From contig JAFGFE010000006.1 of the NCBI GenBank assembly GCA_016931225.1, forward strand, positions 1-64,000: DNA of 64,000 nucleotides, read 5' to 3'. Origin of the DNA: Candidatus Zymogenaceae bacterium (GTDB lineage: Bacteria; Desulfobacterota; Zymogenia; Zymogenales; Zymogenaceae). Numbering within the stretch: the first letter of the stretch is position 1; every line of letters begins with the position of its first letter. The notes under the pieces were generated by a model. That model did no database searches. It saw nothing but the letters and a program-made list of their open reading frames with translations, and was not told the DNA's origin. The position numbers were made by a program, and so were the translations under genes. Of the stretch, positions 18,983 to 28,763 are shown in pieces.

Positions 18983-19378
18983 TTGGAGAAGAAATCGATT
19001 ATTCCCACCGAATTGCGAATATATTACGATCGCTGGCATTTCTCCCCCGCAATGGAATGTGGAGGTTTTCTATTCATTTCCGGATGTACCGGTATGAGGT
19101 TGGATGGTTCTATTTCCGACGATATCGAGGAACAGGTCCGTCAGGCATTCAGGACCATCGAAAAATCTCTCGATGCGGCGGGCCTTTCGTTTTCGGACAT
19201 TATTGACATGACAACATATCATGTCGAGTTGAGAAGCCGCCTTGACGCATTCATGAAAGTCAAAGACGAATTTATTGGAGAGCCGTATCCCGCCTGGACC
19301 GCCGTTGGAGTAACCGAGCTTGCCGTACAGGGCGCATTGATTGAAATTCGAGTGATAGCCAAAACGAAAAACGGTTGA
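18983..19378 (+). CDS. RidA family protein (enamine/imine deaminase-like)
   Basis: A 131-residue YjgF/YER057c/UK114-family protein. Recognisable parts are FLFISGCTGMRLDGSI, QAFRTIEKSLDAAGLSFSDI and PAWTAVGVTELAVQGALIEI. RidA deaminates reactive enamines released by PLP enzymes, but the arginine near position 105 that holds substrate in canonical RidA is not evident (the late segment reads AVGVTELAVQGALIEIRV), so it may be a binding member of the family. It begins with a TTG that has a strong ribosome site (GGGGAGGACC). Confidence 0.8.
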   Translation: MEKKSIIPTELRIYYDRWHFSPAMECGGFLFISGCTGMRLDGSISDDIEEQVRQAFRTIEKSLDAAGLSFSDIIDMTTYHVELRSRLDAFMKVKDEFIGEPYPAWTAVGVTELAVQGALIEIRVIAKTKNG

Positions 19379-19459
19379 AAGCATCGTGTCTGTTTTCATC
19401 GTAATCCGATATCACCAGAGAGGTGAAACGAGGTGTAACCTATTGAGAGGATCAGTTGT

Positions 19460-21310
19460 GTGTCGATGAAACAGGAAGAAACCATACAAGAGGCGTTGGC
19501 TGAAAAAATCGGCTCCCTTCCCAACAGTCCGGGGGTGTATATGATGAAAAACGCCTCCGGGAAAATCATCTATGTGGGGAAGGCCAGGGAATTGAAGAAG
19601 CGGGTCGTTTCCTACTTCGCCAACGTCGACAAGAAGGATCCCAAGACGAAGATCCTCGTATCCCATATAGCCGATTTCGACTACATCCTCACCGATACCG
19701 AAAACGAGGCGCTCCTGACCGAGGGGACGCTCATCAAGGAATACCGTCCCCGATACAACGTCGATTTGAAGGACGACAAGAACTACCTCTGCCTTCGAAT
19801 CGATCCCGCCGAACCGTTCCCGAAATACACCTTCGTCCGCTCCATGAAGCGGGACGGCGCCCGGTACTTCGGCCCCTTCTCCGCCGCCAAGCCGGTTCGG
19901 GACAGCCTGAAGTGGCTGTCGGCCACCTTCCTCCTCAGGCAGTGCAGCGATCACAAGTTCAAAAACCGCAGTCGCCCCTGTCTCTACCATGAAATCCATC
20001 TGTGCAGCGCCCCCTGCTGTGGCCTCATCGACGAGGAGTCGTACCGCCTCCAGGTGGAGCAGTCCGTCCTCTTCCTCGAGGGAAAGAACGACACGCTCAT
20101 CCGGGATCTGACTGGTGAGATGGAGCGGCTCTCTGAATCGATGCGGTACGAGGAGGCGGCGGTGGTCCGGGACCGCATCAGTGCCGTCAGGAAGATGGTT
20201 GAAACCCAGAAGGTCGTGGCGTTGGACTTCGTCGATCGTGACGTCATCGGCGTCTATCGGGAGGGCCTGAGCCTCGGCCTCTCCATCCTGTTCATTCGCG
20301 GCGGTCGGCTGATGGGGAGCCGCTATACCCTCTTCAAAAACATCCTGGACGAAAACGACCTTGCGGTTCAGAGCTTTGTGGAGCAATTCTATCGCGGAGA
20401 CCGCTACATACCGGAAGAAATCCTCCTGCCTGTGGAGATCCCGGATCACGACATGATCCAGCAGTGGCTTTCCGAGCACAACCCGACGACGGTCAAAACA
20501 CCCAAGCGGGGAGTGCTGAGGGAGCTTGTGGTCATGGCCGACAAGAACGCCGAGAGCAACTTCTCCGAGTGGAAAAGAAGCAGAGAAAGCAAGGAGGTGG
20601 CGCTCTCGGCGCTGGCCCAGCGCCTGGGCCTTCCCGGGCCCCCCGGGAGGATGGAGTGCTTCGATATTTCAAATGTCGGTGGAACCCTGGCGGTCGGCTC
20701 CATGGCCGTGTTCATCGATGGGGAGGCGGACACCTCCGAGTATCGTCACTTCCGCATCAAGGGTATGGACGGTGCGGACGACTATGCGATGATGAAGGAG
20801 GTGTTGTCCCGCAGGATGAAACACCTTACCGCCGACACCCGCCCGGATATCATCTTCATCGACGGCGGCAGGGGGCACCTGAACATCGCCGGGTCCGTGA
20901 TGGAGGAGCTGGGCTTTGGTGACATCCCGCTGGCGGCCGTGGCCAAGGAGCGTGATCTCAAACGGGGCGATCGAACCCCCGACAAGGTGTTTCTCCCCGA
21001 GCGAAAGAATCCGATTCTCGTTCGGGGAAGCGCGTCGGCGCTGTTTCCGGCCCTGGCGCTGAGGGACGAGGCCCACCGATTCGCCGTCACCTATCACCGA
21101 AAGCTCAGAAAAAAACGGGGGATCAAATCCTCCCTGGACGACATCCCCGGCATCGGTGAGAAGAGGAAAAAGGCCCTCATCAATCACTTCAAGCGCCTGG
21201 GCGACATCCAGGAGGCGTCACTGGAGGAGCTGATGAAGGTGCCGGGGATTTCACCTGCCGTGGCCGCCGCCATTATGGCCCATTTCAGCATGGAAGATGC
21301 GGTTTTGTGA
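19460..21310 (+). CDS. uvrC: Excinuclease ABC subunit C
   Basis: A 616-residue dual-incision endonuclease. The N-terminal GIY-YIG domain is visible (SPGVYMMKNASGKIIYVGKA), then a UVR motif near residue 210 (ESMRYEEAAVVRDRIS), the RNase H-like catalytic domain (ECFDISNVGGTLAVGSMAVF and DIIFIDGGRGHLN), and C-terminal helix-hairpin-helix motifs (LDDIPGIGEKRKKALI, VPGISPAVAAAI). Length is typical. Translation probably starts at the GTG at 19460, seven bases after GAGAGG; the ATG two codons later is the alternative. Confidence 0.98.
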   Translation: MSMKQEETIQEALAEKIGSLPNSPGVYMMKNASGKIIYVGKARELKKRVVSYFANVDKKDPKTKILVSHIADFDYILTDTENEALLTEGTLIKEYRPRYNVDLKDDKNYLCLRIDPAEPFPKYTFVRSMKRDGARYFGPFSAAKPVRDSLKWLSATFLLRQCSDHKFKNRSRPCLYHEIHLCSAPCCGLIDEESYRLQVEQSVLFLEGKNDTLIRDLTGEMERLSESMRYEEAAVVRDRISAVRKMVETQKVVALDFVDRDVIGVYREGLSLGLSILFIRGGRLMGSRYTLFKNILDENDLAVQSFVEQFYRGDRYIPEEILLPVEIPDHDMIQQWLSEHNPTTVKTPKRGVLRELVVMADKNAESNFSEWKRSRESKEVALSALAQRLGLPGPPGRMECFDISNVGGTLAVGSMAVFIDGEADTSEYRHFRIKGMDGADDYAMMKEVLSRRMKHLTADTRPDIIFIDGGRGHLNIAGSVMEELGFGDIPLAAVAKERDLKRGDRTPDKVFLPERKNPILVRGSASALFPALALRDEAHRFAVTYHRKLRKKRGIKSSLDDIPGIGEKRKKALINHFKRLGDIQEASLEELMKVPGISPAVAAAIMAHFSMEDAVL

Positions 21311-21576
21311 AAGCCGGACCGCTCCTGTGTTCGCTTCACCCCGTCCCGTCGTTTCCCGTCGAACACACCTTTAAAGATGATCGACATAAAACACACAGCA
21401 ACCGCATCTGTGAGATATTCCGGCACACATATCCATTCGTGATGCGTTTTTTTTGGACACACCATCGAGGGAACGGCGGGCATTCCATGCATCACGCCCA
21501 TTTTATCTGTTGATTTTGACGCGGTTTTGGGATATATTTTTTAGAATCGTCATTAATTATATACAGGAGTCTTTCT

Positions 21577-23460
21577 ATGAAAGAAATGACTTTGAAGGAA
21601 ATTCTGGCACAGAGCGCCAGCAGATTTCCCGATAAGCCTGCGTTGTTGAAAAAAGTGGGCAAAGAATGGGTCCCCACTACCTATAGCCAACTCGAGCACC
21701 AGGTCAAGGATCTGGGGACGAGCCTGATTAATATGGGTATGGAAAAGGACGACAAGGTCGCACTCCTGACACATAACTGCCCCGAATGGGCTGTTTCATA
21801 TTTCGCTATAGCAACAAATAACGGCATCGTTGTACCCATAGACAAGGAGCTGAAGGCCCAGGAAATCCGCCATGTCCTTGAGGACAGCGGGGCGAAGTTC
21901 GTTATCACCAGCCGGGAATTTCTGCCGAAGATCGAAGAGGTCTACGCTTCACTTGAAAATCTCGAAAAAGTCATTGCAATTCCGGATAAACCGGCCGAGG
22001 TGGACATGCCCACCGAGTTGAGAAAGGAGATGCACAACATTGAAAAGGCGTGGCTCTCTCTGGTGAAAAAAATAAAGAGTGATTACGCCGCCGATATCGA
22101 GAACATCGAAAAGCTGTGGCTTTCGTTCGATGAAAAGCTCTCCAACCTCAAGGTTAAGAAGAACAACCTCGTCATCTCAAAGCAGGACCTGTTCTTCAAC
22201 TTCGCCCACGGCATCAACGAAACCCGGGAAGGGATTCCGGACCTGGTGTATTACGACGAGCTGTTCGGCAACGAAACATTCATCGAGCGGGAGATGGGCT
22301 TCAGGGATATCGTGGCTATCCTCTATACCTCCGGCACCACCGGTAAATCCAAGGGGGTGATGCTCACCAATGAGAACCTCTTCACCAACTTCAGCGGTGT
22401 ACAAACGCTCATGAAGGTGGACGATAGCATTCGAGTCCTCTCGGTTCTCCCCATCAACCATGTGTACGAATCGTCCTGCGGGGTGCTGGCCCCCCTCTAT
22501 TTCGGAGGCACGGTTGCCTTCGCCGAATCGCTCCTGAAGGTCGCACAGAACCTGAACGAGATCAAACCGAACTTCTTTCTTGGTGTCCCGGCCCTCTATC
22601 AGGCGCTGTATACCCGCATGAGCCAGAAGGTGAACGCCTCAGCCGCCGGCCGCATCATGAACTCCAACCGGATCACGAGAAAAATCATCCAAAAGAAGAT
22701 CAAGCAGGAGCTGGGCGGCGATATCTCCTTTATCAGCGGCGGGGCGTCCTTCGACCCGGACCTCCAGAAGGGCCTACGGGACCTGGGACTATTGATCTAC
22801 AACGGCTACGGCATCACCGAAACCGCGCCCTTGGTGGCGGTCAACAGCGTGGTGGGGGGCGACCGCCTGGGTTCGGTGGGCAAGGTCATGCCCGGCGTGG
22901 AAATCAAGATCCACAATCCGAACGAGGACGGCATCGGTGAGATATGGATCAAGGGCCCGAACGTCATGGTCGGCTACTACAACAATCCCGAAGCCACAGC
23001 GGAGGTTCTCACCGACGGGTGGTATCACAGCGGTGATCTGGGATACGTCGACAGCGACAATTTTCTCTTCGTCATGGGCCGCGCCAAAAACTTGATCGTC
23101 ACCGGAAAGGGAAAAAACATCTATCCGGAAGAGGTGGAGGCGGAACTGCTCAAGAGTCCTTACATCGAGGAAGCGATGGTCTACGCCCATAAGCCGGGCA
23201 CCACAGACGAAGAGGTTCGGGCGGTGGTATACACCAACCAGGAGGCGCTGGACGAGTACGCAAAGGAAAAGGACATCAAGGAGTTGACGAAAAAGGACGT
23301 CCAGCAGCTCATCCGGTCCGAGATACGGGCCAACTGCGCCAATCTTGCGGATTACAAGCGGGTCAAGGAATTCATGATCAGGGAGGAAGAATTCCCGAAA
23401 ACCTCCACCAGAAAGATCAAGCGCTTCGCGGTGAACGAGATCGTTTCCGTCAATCCATAA
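21577..23460 (+). CDS. Long-chain acyl-CoA synthetase (AMP-binding)
   Basis: A 627-residue adenylate-forming ligase. The P-loop-like motif AILYTSGTTGKSKGVMLT, the A5 motif YNGYGITETAPL and the A8 region GRAKNLIVTGKGKNIYPEE are intact. It activates a fatty or aromatic acid with ATP and CoA at the cytosolic side of the membrane. Between about residues 140 and 215 sits an insertion with two similar helices (NIEKAWLSLVKKIKSDYA and NIEKLWLSFDEKLSN) not found in the minimal family core. comEC begins on the very next base after its stop codon. Confidence 0.93.
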   Translation: MKEMTLKEILAQSASRFPDKPALLKKVGKEWVPTTYSQLEHQVKDLGTSLINMGMEKDDKVALLTHNCPEWAVSYFAIATNNGIVVPIDKELKAQEIRHVLEDSGAKFVITSREFLPKIEEVYASLENLEKVIAIPDKPAEVDMPTELRKEMHNIEKAWLSLVKKIKSDYAADIENIEKLWLSFDEKLSNLKVKKNNLVISKQDLFFNFAHGINETREGIPDLVYYDELFGNETFIEREMGFRDIVAILYTSGTTGKSKGVMLTNENLFTNFSGVQTLMKVDDSIRVLSVLPINHVYESSCGVLAPLYFGGTVAFAESLLKVAQNLNEIKPNFFLGVPALYQALYTRMSQKVNASAAGRIMNSNRITRKIIQKKIKQELGGDISFISGGASFDPDLQKGLRDLGLLIYNGYGITETAPLVAVNSVVGGDRLGSVGKVMPGVEIKIHNPNEDGIGEIWIKGPNVMVGYYNNPEATAEVLTDGWYHSGDLGYVDSDNFLFVMGRAKNLIVTGKGKNIYPEEVEAELLKSPYIEEAMVYAHKPGTTDEEVRAVVYTNQEALDEYAKEKDIKELTKKDVQQLIRSEIRANCANLADYKRVKEFMIREEEFPKTSTRKIKRFAVNEIVSVNP

Positions 23461-25929
23461 ATGAAAGGCATACAGGTCCGATACCCGCTACCGATCCTCA
23501 CCGTGGGGCTTATCGGCGGAATTCTCGCGGGATACCGGATCGAGGTGCCGATTACCATACTGCTCTTACTTTCAGGGGCGCTCCTGGTGATGATTGTAGT
23601 TGTCAGGGCGCCCCGTCTCTTTTTCATCGCCTCGTCTCTCGCCTTTTTCATCATCGGCATGCTCCTTATCACGCCGCATATACATCCCGAAAGAGGCGCG
23701 GGGTGCCTCGCGGCGTTTTCATCCTCCGAATCTCTGCCCGTTTGCGGCCGGGTGGCCGAACCTCCGGACGTCACCGACGGTCTCATCAGGGTCGTTCTAT
23801 CCGACGTCTCCATACGGGAGGACGAAACCTGGACGCCCTATGAGGGAAGGCTGCGGCTCACCATCCTCGGAGATCACGCGGAATTATCGGCGGGAGACAC
23901 CGTCTTCTATCACGAACGCATCAGGCACCCCCGGAACTTCAACAATGAGAGAGGATTCGACTACGAGAGATACCTGATAAAACAGGGCATATACGTCACC
24001 TCCTTCGTGGGCCCGGACGATCCCCTCCTCGTCATACCGGGCGGGGCCTTTGGCCCCGCCGCCGCCGTTGAAAACATCCGCTCCGGCATCCGCACGGCCA
24101 TCTCTTGTGCGGTGCCCGGTGAAGAGGCGGGAGTGCTCCGGGCGCTTTCCTTGGGAGAGCGGGGCTCGATCCCCCCGGACCTGCTCGACGCCTACTACAA
24201 GACAGGCATGGGACACATTCTGGCCATCTCGGGCCTGCACGTCGGCATCGTCTTCGTCGTGTTCTTCACCCTGGCATTCTTCATTCTTGTCAGGATTCCC
24301 GGATTCGCCCTCGCCCGGTCGGCACACGTCTGGGCCGCAGCACTCGCCCTGGTCCCCGTGATCTTCTACACCGTTATCTCCGGCCCCCGTCTCACCGCCG
24401 TGAGGGCGTCTGTGATGGTGACGGCGCTCGTCCTCTCCATCGCCACAGGGAGGGAGCGGGACACCCTGAACACCCTGGGGCTTGCGGCGACGGCGATACT
24501 GGTCGTTTTTCCGGTCTCACTGTTCGATGCGTCCTTCCAGTTCTCATTTGTCGCCGTGCTCGCCATTATCCTGATATTCCCGCTGCTGACGGATCCTGTG
24601 CGCCGTCGCATCTTCGAGCGAAAGGGGGTGTCGCCCCCGCTGTGGCACAGGCTCTTGTATCGGGGGTATGAGTTCGCGTCGGTATCAATCGCCGCCCTCA
24701 TCGGTGTCATTCCCCTTTCCGCGTTCTACTTCTTTCGCGCTACGGTTCTCTCTATCCCCCTCAATTTCATCGTCGTGCCGCTCCTCGGCTTCGGTGCGGT
24801 GCCCCTCCTTCTGCTGTCGACGGTCCTGGTATTCGTCCATCCCGCATCCGCAGGATTTGTGCTCCAGATCGCCGCGTGGCTGGTGAACCGTGCCGACGCC
24901 GTGGTTCGTGCCGCGATAGAGAGAGTTCCGGATATTCCTCTGATACCCCCACCCACACTCCTTGAGCTTGTACTGATATACGGAATTATCATCTGTGTGA
25001 TATGGTGGGCCGGCCGCAGAGAGACACGCCGAACCGCCCTGGTGCTCGGCGCGGTGCTCCTGATGCTGTTGGCCGGGGACCTTGGATACCGCGCCCATGA
25101 ACGATTTCACCCGTCCACGCTCACCGCGACGTTCATCAGCGTGGGCCAGGGAGAGGCGACGCTTTTGGAGTTGCCGGATGGGGTGACCATGCTCATCGAC
25201 GCCGGCGGCTTTTCCGGTGGAACCTTCGACGTGGGGGAATACGTGGTCGGGCCGTACCTGCTCCATCGCCGGGTGCGAACGGTCGATTACCTGATGCTGA
25301 CCCACCCGGAGATCGATCACGTCGGGGGGGCCGAATACATCCTCTCCCATTTTCGGGTGAAGTGTCTTGTGACCACGGATCGGGTAATGATAAACGAGAC
25401 GACGGCGCCTCTGATGGACCTTGCGGCAAAAAGGAATATTCCCGTGGTGGCGCTTTCCGCCGAATCGCCGACCGTTTCCATCAATGACGTGATCATAGAA
25501 ACGATAGCCCCGCCTCCCGATGTCGCCGCCGACACGACGGATAACAACACGTCTCTTGTGCTTCGGATATCATACGGAGATTTTGAACTTCTGATGACCG
25601 GCGACATCGAGGCCGGGGGCGAGGTGACAATACTCGAATCCCCGATATCCCTGGAGGCAGACGTACTGAAGGTCCCCCACCACGGCGCGGGGGACGCATG
25701 CTCCCGGAGTCTCATTTCTGTCGTTCATCCCCGGGCGGCGGTCATCAGCTGCGGGTATGAAAATCGGTTTTCCATGCCCGCACACGACGTACTGGAGCGG
25801 CTTGTTGAGGCCGGGGCATCGGTGTTTCGCACCGATCTCGACGGCGCGGTGATCCTGAAGACCGACGGTGAATCAATGACCATCACCACCATGACCGGAC
25901 GAAAGGAAACATGGGACTCATTACGCTGA
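23461..25929 (+). CDS. comEC: ComEC/Rec2-type DNA uptake membrane protein
   Basis: An 822-residue competence channel protein. An N-terminal extracellular DUF4131-type domain (about 90-190) is followed by the multi-helix Competence core that starts at MGHILAISGLHVGIVF, and a C-terminal metallo-beta-lactamase-like domain (about residues 550-800) with LTHPEIDHVGG, VKVPHHGAG-like KVPHHGAGDAC and ISCGYENRFSMPAHDVLE. It carries single-stranded DNA across the inner membrane. No other competence gene is in the window. It starts with ATG directly after the acyl-CoA synthetase stop and overlaps the next gene by 19 bases. Confidence 0.95.
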   Translation: MKGIQVRYPLPILTVGLIGGILAGYRIEVPITILLLLSGALLVMIVVVRAPRLFFIASSLAFFIIGMLLITPHIHPERGAGCLAAFSSSESLPVCGRVAEPPDVTDGLIRVVLSDVSIREDETWTPYEGRLRLTILGDHAELSAGDTVFYHERIRHPRNFNNERGFDYERYLIKQGIYVTSFVGPDDPLLVIPGGAFGPAAAVENIRSGIRTAISCAVPGEEAGVLRALSLGERGSIPPDLLDAYYKTGMGHILAISGLHVGIVFVVFFTLAFFILVRIPGFALARSAHVWAAALALVPVIFYTVISGPRLTAVRASVMVTALVLSIATGRERDTLNTLGLAATAILVVFPVSLFDASFQFSFVAVLAIILIFPLLTDPVRRRIFERKGVSPPLWHRLLYRGYEFASVSIAALIGVIPLSAFYFFRATVLSIPLNFIVVPLLGFGAVPLLLLSTVLVFVHPASAGFVLQIAAWLVNRADAVVRAAIERVPDIPLIPPPTLLELVLIYGIIICVIWWAGRRETRRTALVLGAVLLMLLAGDLGYRAHERFHPSTLTATFISVGQGEATLLELPDGVTMLIDAGGFSGGTFDVGEYVVGPYLLHRRVRTVDYLMLTHPEIDHVGGAEYILSHFRVKCLVTTDRVMINETTAPLMDLAAKRNIPVVALSAESPTVSINDVIIETIAPPPDVAADTTDNNTSLVLRISYGDFELLMTGDIEAGGEVTILESPISLEADVLKVPHHGAGDACSRSLISVVHPRAAVISCGYENRFSMPAHDVLERLVEAGASVFRTDLDGAVILKTDGESMTITTMTGRKETWDSLR

Positions 25930-26795
25930 CGATTGTGTTATGTCTGTTTCTCTTTGTGCTTGTGCCGATGGCATCGGGGGCGCTCCTTTCCATCTATCTT
26001 TCCAGGCCAAAAAACCAGACCTATCAGGATCAGTATGTCTTCACCCCCTTTGAGACCGGCGTCCCCTTCGAGAAAATCTCCTTTGTTACCGAAGACGGTG
26101 TGGAGCTTCGGGGGTGGTGGCTTCCCGGAACCGGCTCCCGGGCGGTGATCGGACTGAACGGGCGCATGGGGACGAAATCCGACCTCCTGGGAGTGGGGAC
26201 TTATTTGAATAAGACCGGATTTTCCGTGCTTTTGTTCGACTACCGGGGATGCGGCGAGAGCATGCGGGCGACCATGAGCATGGGGCAGCTTGAGCGGGTC
26301 GACGCGGCTGCGGCCGTTGAGTACGCCCTGTCACGCATCCCCGGTGCGCAGATCGGGATCATCGGTTTTTCTTTGGGGGCGTCCCTGGGACTGGTGACGG
26401 CGGCGTCGGATGATCGGGTGCGGGCCGTTGTTGCCGACTCCCCTTTCGTGTCATCAGAGAGTATCGTGCTGAACCGATTAAAACGCGGCATCCCACTGCC
26501 GCTGACACTGGTCAGACTCTGGACCCGCTGGTGGACACGGATTCTCTACGGATATGACTCCCGAGGATTGGACGTGGTGGCTGCTGCGGGGCGCCTTGAT
26601 ACCACAAAGCTGCTGTTTGTCATCAGCAGGAGGGACAGCGTGATACCGCCGGAACATCAGAGACGGGTGGCCCGGGCGGCGCCGGTGTACGCCCGGGTGT
26701 GGGAGCACGACGAGGCCGACCACTGCGGGGCGTACTTTGCGGACAGGCGGCGCTATGTCGATACGATCATCTCGTTTTTCAATGACGCCCTCTGA
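25911..26795 (+). CDS. Alpha/beta hydrolase with N-terminal membrane anchor
   Basis: A 294-residue serine hydrolase. Residues 1-28 form a hydrophobic anchor (LITLTIVLCLFLFVLVPM). The nucleophile elbow is GFSLGASLG; the acid is probably Asp in ISRRDSVIPPEH and the base His in DEADHCGAYF. The protein resembles BEM46/YqkD-type hydrolases attached to the inner membrane and facing the periplasm. It is translationally linked to comEC by a 19-base overlap. Substrate unknown; esterase or acyl hydrolase activity is expected. Confidence 0.85.
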   Translation: MGLITLTIVLCLFLFVLVPMASGALLSIYLSRPKNQTYQDQYVFTPFETGVPFEKISFVTEDGVELRGWWLPGTGSRAVIGLNGRMGTKSDLLGVGTYLNKTGFSVLLFDYRGCGESMRATMSMGQLERVDAAAAVEYALSRIPGAQIGIIGFSLGASLGLVTAASDDRVRAVVADSPFVSSESIVLNRLKRGIPLPLTLVRLWTRWWTRILYGYDSRGLDVVAAAGRLDTTKLLFVISRRDSVIPPEHQRRVARAAPVYARVWEHDEADHCGAYFADRRRYVDTIISFFNDAL

Positions 26796-26914
26796 TGACC
26801 AAACTGACCGCCTTCTTTTTCAATCGAAGCCGCTTCGAGCCGTCGATCTCGTTATTCAGCACATTCAACAACAACGAGGCGATATTGCCCGTCCCCCCAT
26901 GCCCTTTTGTATTT

Positions 26915-28408
26915 CTACTCCCGTGACCCGCCCAGGGATTCCTTCGGCGCCACGGATAAAAACTCGATTATCTCAATAAAGGCCGACACCGTAGGCACCA
27001 GCTCATCCTGGTCGATCTTTTCCCGGGTGTCCGCGTCGCTGAGGAGATATACAGGACCGCTGATGTACTGGATGACAGGAATCCCCTCATCGAAAATCGG
27101 GCGAACCGCTCCCGGCGGGCGGTCGCTGAACGCGGTCAGCGGGACGACGATGGAACGGGTCAGGTTCCAGGATCGTATCGCGTCGGAAATCGAATCGACG
27201 ATCACGTCGCTCTTGGGCACCATGACCACCCTGGGCTGGGGGAGACCCGTCGGCTCGTATTCGCCATCAGGCCTCTCCACGAACTCCCCGGCGGCCACCT
27301 GTTCCAGGTTGATCGTCAGCACCACGTCGGAAAAGAAATCGTTCCGATGCCGCTCCACCAAAACCTCGATGCCCCGGTCCCCGTAAAAATGACCGGCGTT
27401 TGCGAGGAAGATCAATGTCCTCGGCCGATCCTCCCGGGGAAGCCCCGAAAAATACTCGGCGATAGCAAGGACCGCAGCCATGCCGGTGGCGTCCTGGATG
27501 TAACCCTTATAGGGCGCGTCGTGATGGCAGGTGATCAGGATGGCCTCGTCGGATATGCCGGGGAGCGTCCCATATACCTCGTGCATGATCCCCTTTTCGA
27601 TGCTCCCTGTCTGTGTCAGTGTTGCGGTGACGTGATCCTTATCCGCACGCTCTCTGAGCAGCGCGCCGTCTCGCTTCCCTACATACAGGGCGGGAAGGTC
27701 TTTCATGACGCCGTCGTGGAGGGCGTAGTTGGTATTGTTGTTGGTGGGCTGATCCGCCAGGATCCATATCAGGCCCGCGGCACCCAGGTTGAGCGCCCGG
27801 CTGTAGACGTCATCGGTCTCATCCTCTTCGAGGTAATTGGTGCGCCAGTTTTTCCGCGACCAGGGAACCACCTGGCTGTCCCACCACCTGAGAGTTCGAT
27901 CCGGGTCGTAGAAAAAGTGTCCCTTCAATAAAATCACCGGGAAATACGGCATCGATCCGAAATCCATATCCGCCACGACGATTTTTCCTGTGACGTCACG
28001 GCCCCTGAAATCCGCCCTCGACCCCCTTCCCACATACACCAGTTCCCCGCTCACCCCCTCGGCGGGCGTGAAACCGGTATAGACGCAGAACGACGCGGGT
28101 ATCTCCACCGATTCCCCCCCGTCATCGACGGTCAGCGACCAGTCATCGGCCCGCCATACGTCCATGTAGATCGGTTCCTTCCTGACGTCGGTCAGGCCGA
28201 GATCCGTAAGCCTCTCGAAGAAATAGTCCTCGCCCGCAAATCCCCCCAATTCCCCCACCCTGCGGTTATCGTTCACGCACAGGTCGTCGACCCATCCCAT
28301 GATGGTGTCCGTATCGGGCACCCGTTCCGTGTCGAGGGCGCTCGCCGTGGACCCCCACAACATTACGATCACACAGAGCCACAGCATTACAGTACATTTT
28401 CGTTTCAT
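26915..28408 (-). CDS. M28-family peptidase-like exported protein
   Basis: About 497 residues with a signal peptide (start at 28408, ribosome site GGGGGAG). A protease-associated (PA) domain region (about 140-260) precedes an M28-type zinc domain: ILITCHHDAPYKG (His), GYIQDATGMAAVL (Asp) and LTINLEQVAAG. The usual catalytic Glu-Glu is replaced by GH in FLANAGHFYGDRG, and the late zinc-binding His is missing in GPVYLLSDADTR. It may be a divergent aminopeptidase or a non-catalytic relative. It lies downstream of a small membrane protein in the same direction. Confidence 0.75.
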   Translation of the reverse strand: MKRKCTVMLWLCVIVMLWGSTASALDTERVPDTDTIMGWVDDLCVNDNRRVGELGGFAGEDYFFERLTDLGLTDVRKEPIYMDVWRADDWSLTVDDGGESVEIPASFCVYTGFTPAEGVSGELVYVGRGSRADFRGRDVTGKIVVADMDFGSMPYFPVILLKGHFFYDPDRTLRWWDSQVVPWSRKNWRTNYLEEDETDDVYSRALNLGAAGLIWILADQPTNNNTNYALHDGVMKDLPALYVGKRDGALLRERADKDHVTATLTQTGSIEKGIMHEVYGTLPGISDEAILITCHHDAPYKGYIQDATGMAAVLAIAEYFSGLPREDRPRTLIFLANAGHFYGDRGIEVLVERHRNDFFSDVVLTINLEQVAAGEFVERPDGEYEPTGLPQPRVVMVPKSDVIVDSISDAIRSWNLTRSIVVPLTAFSDRPPGAVRPIFDEGIPVIQYISGPVYLLSDADTREKIDQDELVPTVSAFIEIIEFLSVAPKESLGGSRE

Positions 28409-28433
28409 GGTTCTCCCCCAGCGGCTTCGGCCG

Positions 28434-28727
28434 TCAGGACATGGCACAAAAAATCACCCAGGCACACACCGTCAGCACGAGGCCCAACACCGCCCCGACA
28501 CCCCCCGTCACCGTCCCGATGACCTTCATCGCCCGGGAGTGCGCCGACCGCCAGAGCCCCGCCCACGCCCACAGGGTGAGAAGGAAGAATATCAGCGAGA
28601 CGAAAGACACCGCCATCGCCTGAGCGATGTGGGGAAATACGATCACCACACAGACCGGAAACAGGGGCGACAGCAGCGTCACCGCAAAGTAGAAGATCGA
28701 TCTTCCCGAAACCCCTCTCTCTTCCAT
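28434..28727 (-). CDS. Small three-helix membrane protein of unknown function
   Basis: A 97-residue hydrophobic protein with three likely membrane segments (IFYFAVTLLSPLFPVCVVIV, MAVSFVSLIFFLLTLWAWAG and VIGTVTGGVGAVLGLVLTVC). The start at 28727 is chosen because AAAAGGAG lies six bases upstream; an in-frame ATG at 28748 has no ribosome site. It sits 25 bases ahead of the peptidase-like gene and just after ogt, so it is probably part of the same transcript. I do not recognise the family. Confidence 0.6.
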   Translation of the reverse strand: MEERGVSGRSIFYFAVTLLSPLFPVCVVIVFPHIAQAMAVSFVSLIFFLLTLWAWAGLWRSAHSRAMKVIGTVTGGVGAVLGLVLTVCAWVIFCAMS

Positions 28728-28763
28728 CGAGGTCTCCTTTTCATTCATGTGTGATATCGATAT

